A stretch of 29,911 nt of DNA, from assembly GCA_964601125.1 (NCBI GenBank), contig CAZRKB010000007.1, forward strand, positions 1 to 29,911. Direction: 5' to 3'. The position numbers and the translations under genes are program-made. The notes beneath the pieces are model-generated. The model was not told where the DNA came from. It saw only the letters and a program-made list of their open reading frames with translations, and ran no database searches. Source of the DNA: DATDVC01 sp964601125. Its GTDB lineage: Bacteria; Patescibacteriota; Minisyncoccia; Phycocordibacterales; WO2-35-19. Below are positions 29,584-29,911 of this stretch, piece by piece (position 1 is the stretch's first letter; every line of letters starts with the position of its first letter).

Positions 29584-29687
29584 TCTGGTATTATTATATT
29601 TATTAATTCAAATCTTTTATCTTATATCTCAAATATCAATTTTTTTATTTTGGCTTTGATTTTTGAGATTTTAATTTTTAGATAATC

Positions 29688-29873
29688 TTACCACGAAGAT
29701 TTCTTTACCCCAGGGATTTTACCGTCATTGGCAAGCTCCCTAAAGCAAATCCTACAAAGACCAAAATCCCCCAAATAAGCCCTGCCTCTACCGCACTTAA
29801 AGCAACGGTTAACAGCCCTTGTCGAAAACTTGGGCTTTTTAAGGCTTCTTGCTATAACTGACTTTTTAGCCAT
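29688..29873 (-). CDS. rpsN: 30S ribosomal protein S14, zinc-binding (type Z)
   Basis: Small-subunit head protein. At 61 residues it is the short, zinc-containing form, with C24-x-x-C27 and C40-x-x-C43 and the pattern G-R-x-R-A-Y-L-x-x-F-G-L-C-R-I-C-F-R-E. It ends K-K-S-S-W, as usual. The zinc-independent long form (about 100 residues) is not present here. It is first in the visible cluster and is separated from rpsH by 147 bases. Confidence 0.97.
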   Translation of the reverse strand: MAKKSVIARSLKKPKFSTRAVNRCFKCGRGRAYLGDFGLCRICFRELANDGKIPGVKKSSW

Positions 29874-29911
29874 TGCCCAATAAAACTAGCAGATATCCCA
29901 AAAAGAGTCAA
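29852..29911 (-). CDS. Possible C-terminal end of ribosomal protein L5 (partial)
   Basis: An open frame enters at the window edge and ends with TAG at 29854-29852, overlapping the start of rpsN by 22 bases. It reads LTLFGISASFIG and a few further residues. L-T-L-F-G-I resembles the end of L5 (rplE), which is the expected neighbour upstream of rpsN in the spc order. Only about 19 residues are visible, and the tail differs from the usual P-F-K/R-K ending, so the call rests mainly on synteny. Confidence 0.3.
   Translation of the reverse strand: MTLFGISASFIGQWLKSQL

Overview
The window comes from a member of the Candidate Phyla Radiation (Patescibacteria), most likely a Parcubacteria-type lineage. 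The spc-type ribosomal protein cluster runs rpsE-rplO-secY with no rpmD (L30), and loss of L30 is a hallmark of the CPR. Core genes are short, often overlap by 4 to 14 bases, and mostly lack a Shine-Dalgarno sequence. Spacers are very AT-rich. There is a type IV pilus operon and a very large secreted beta-helix protein with a C-terminal peptidoglycan-binding module. TGA is used as a true stop (for example in ATGA start/stop overlaps), so the UGA-recoding Gracilibacteria/Absconditabacteria are excluded. No tRNA, rRNA, CRISPR array, transposase or phage gene was seen.

Layout. 11-577: orphan + gene with its own terminator. 722-4957 (-): 1411-residue secreted multidomain surface protein, preceded by a leader that can fold into a pseudoknot and by a perfect hairpin that buries the start codon. 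5121-5429 (-): RNHCP zinc-ribbon protein. 5538-7344 (-): tpiA-pgk glycolytic pair behind an apparently leaderless promoter, with palindromic repeat elements on both sides. 7391-14269 (-): pilus operon in the order pilB, pilC and three prepilin-like genes, two of them very large. 14341-15268 (-): NYN-domain protein and rpsO. 15423-21852: mostly + strand, with xerC/D-type recombinase, trigger factor without its PPIase domain, clpP and rny, interspersed with three small orphan genes that have consensus promoters and Shine-Dalgarno sites; rsmE lies between on the minus strand. 21911-29911 (-): beta-CASP metallo-hydrolase, a YjdF-like membrane protein, a long ndk, map, adk, secY, rplO, rpsE, rplR, rplF, rpsH, rpsN and probably the tail of rplE.

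A run of exactly 100 N at 17078-17177 is flanked by two identical 55-base copies. This looks like an artificial scaffold gap between contigs that actually overlap, not a biological repeat.

The genes fall into four groups: translation and protein export (spc cluster, map, rpsO, rsmE, tig), RNA and protein turnover (rny, clpP, beta-CASP protein, possibly NYN), lower glycolysis and nucleotide balance (tpiA, pgk, adk, ndk), and a cell-surface apparatus (pilus operon and beta-helix protein), which in this group is expected to serve contact with host cells. The items most worth follow-up are the structured leader at 4953-5064, the class of small orphan genes with SD sites and strong promoters, the PPIase-less trigger factor and the cysteine-free PilB.
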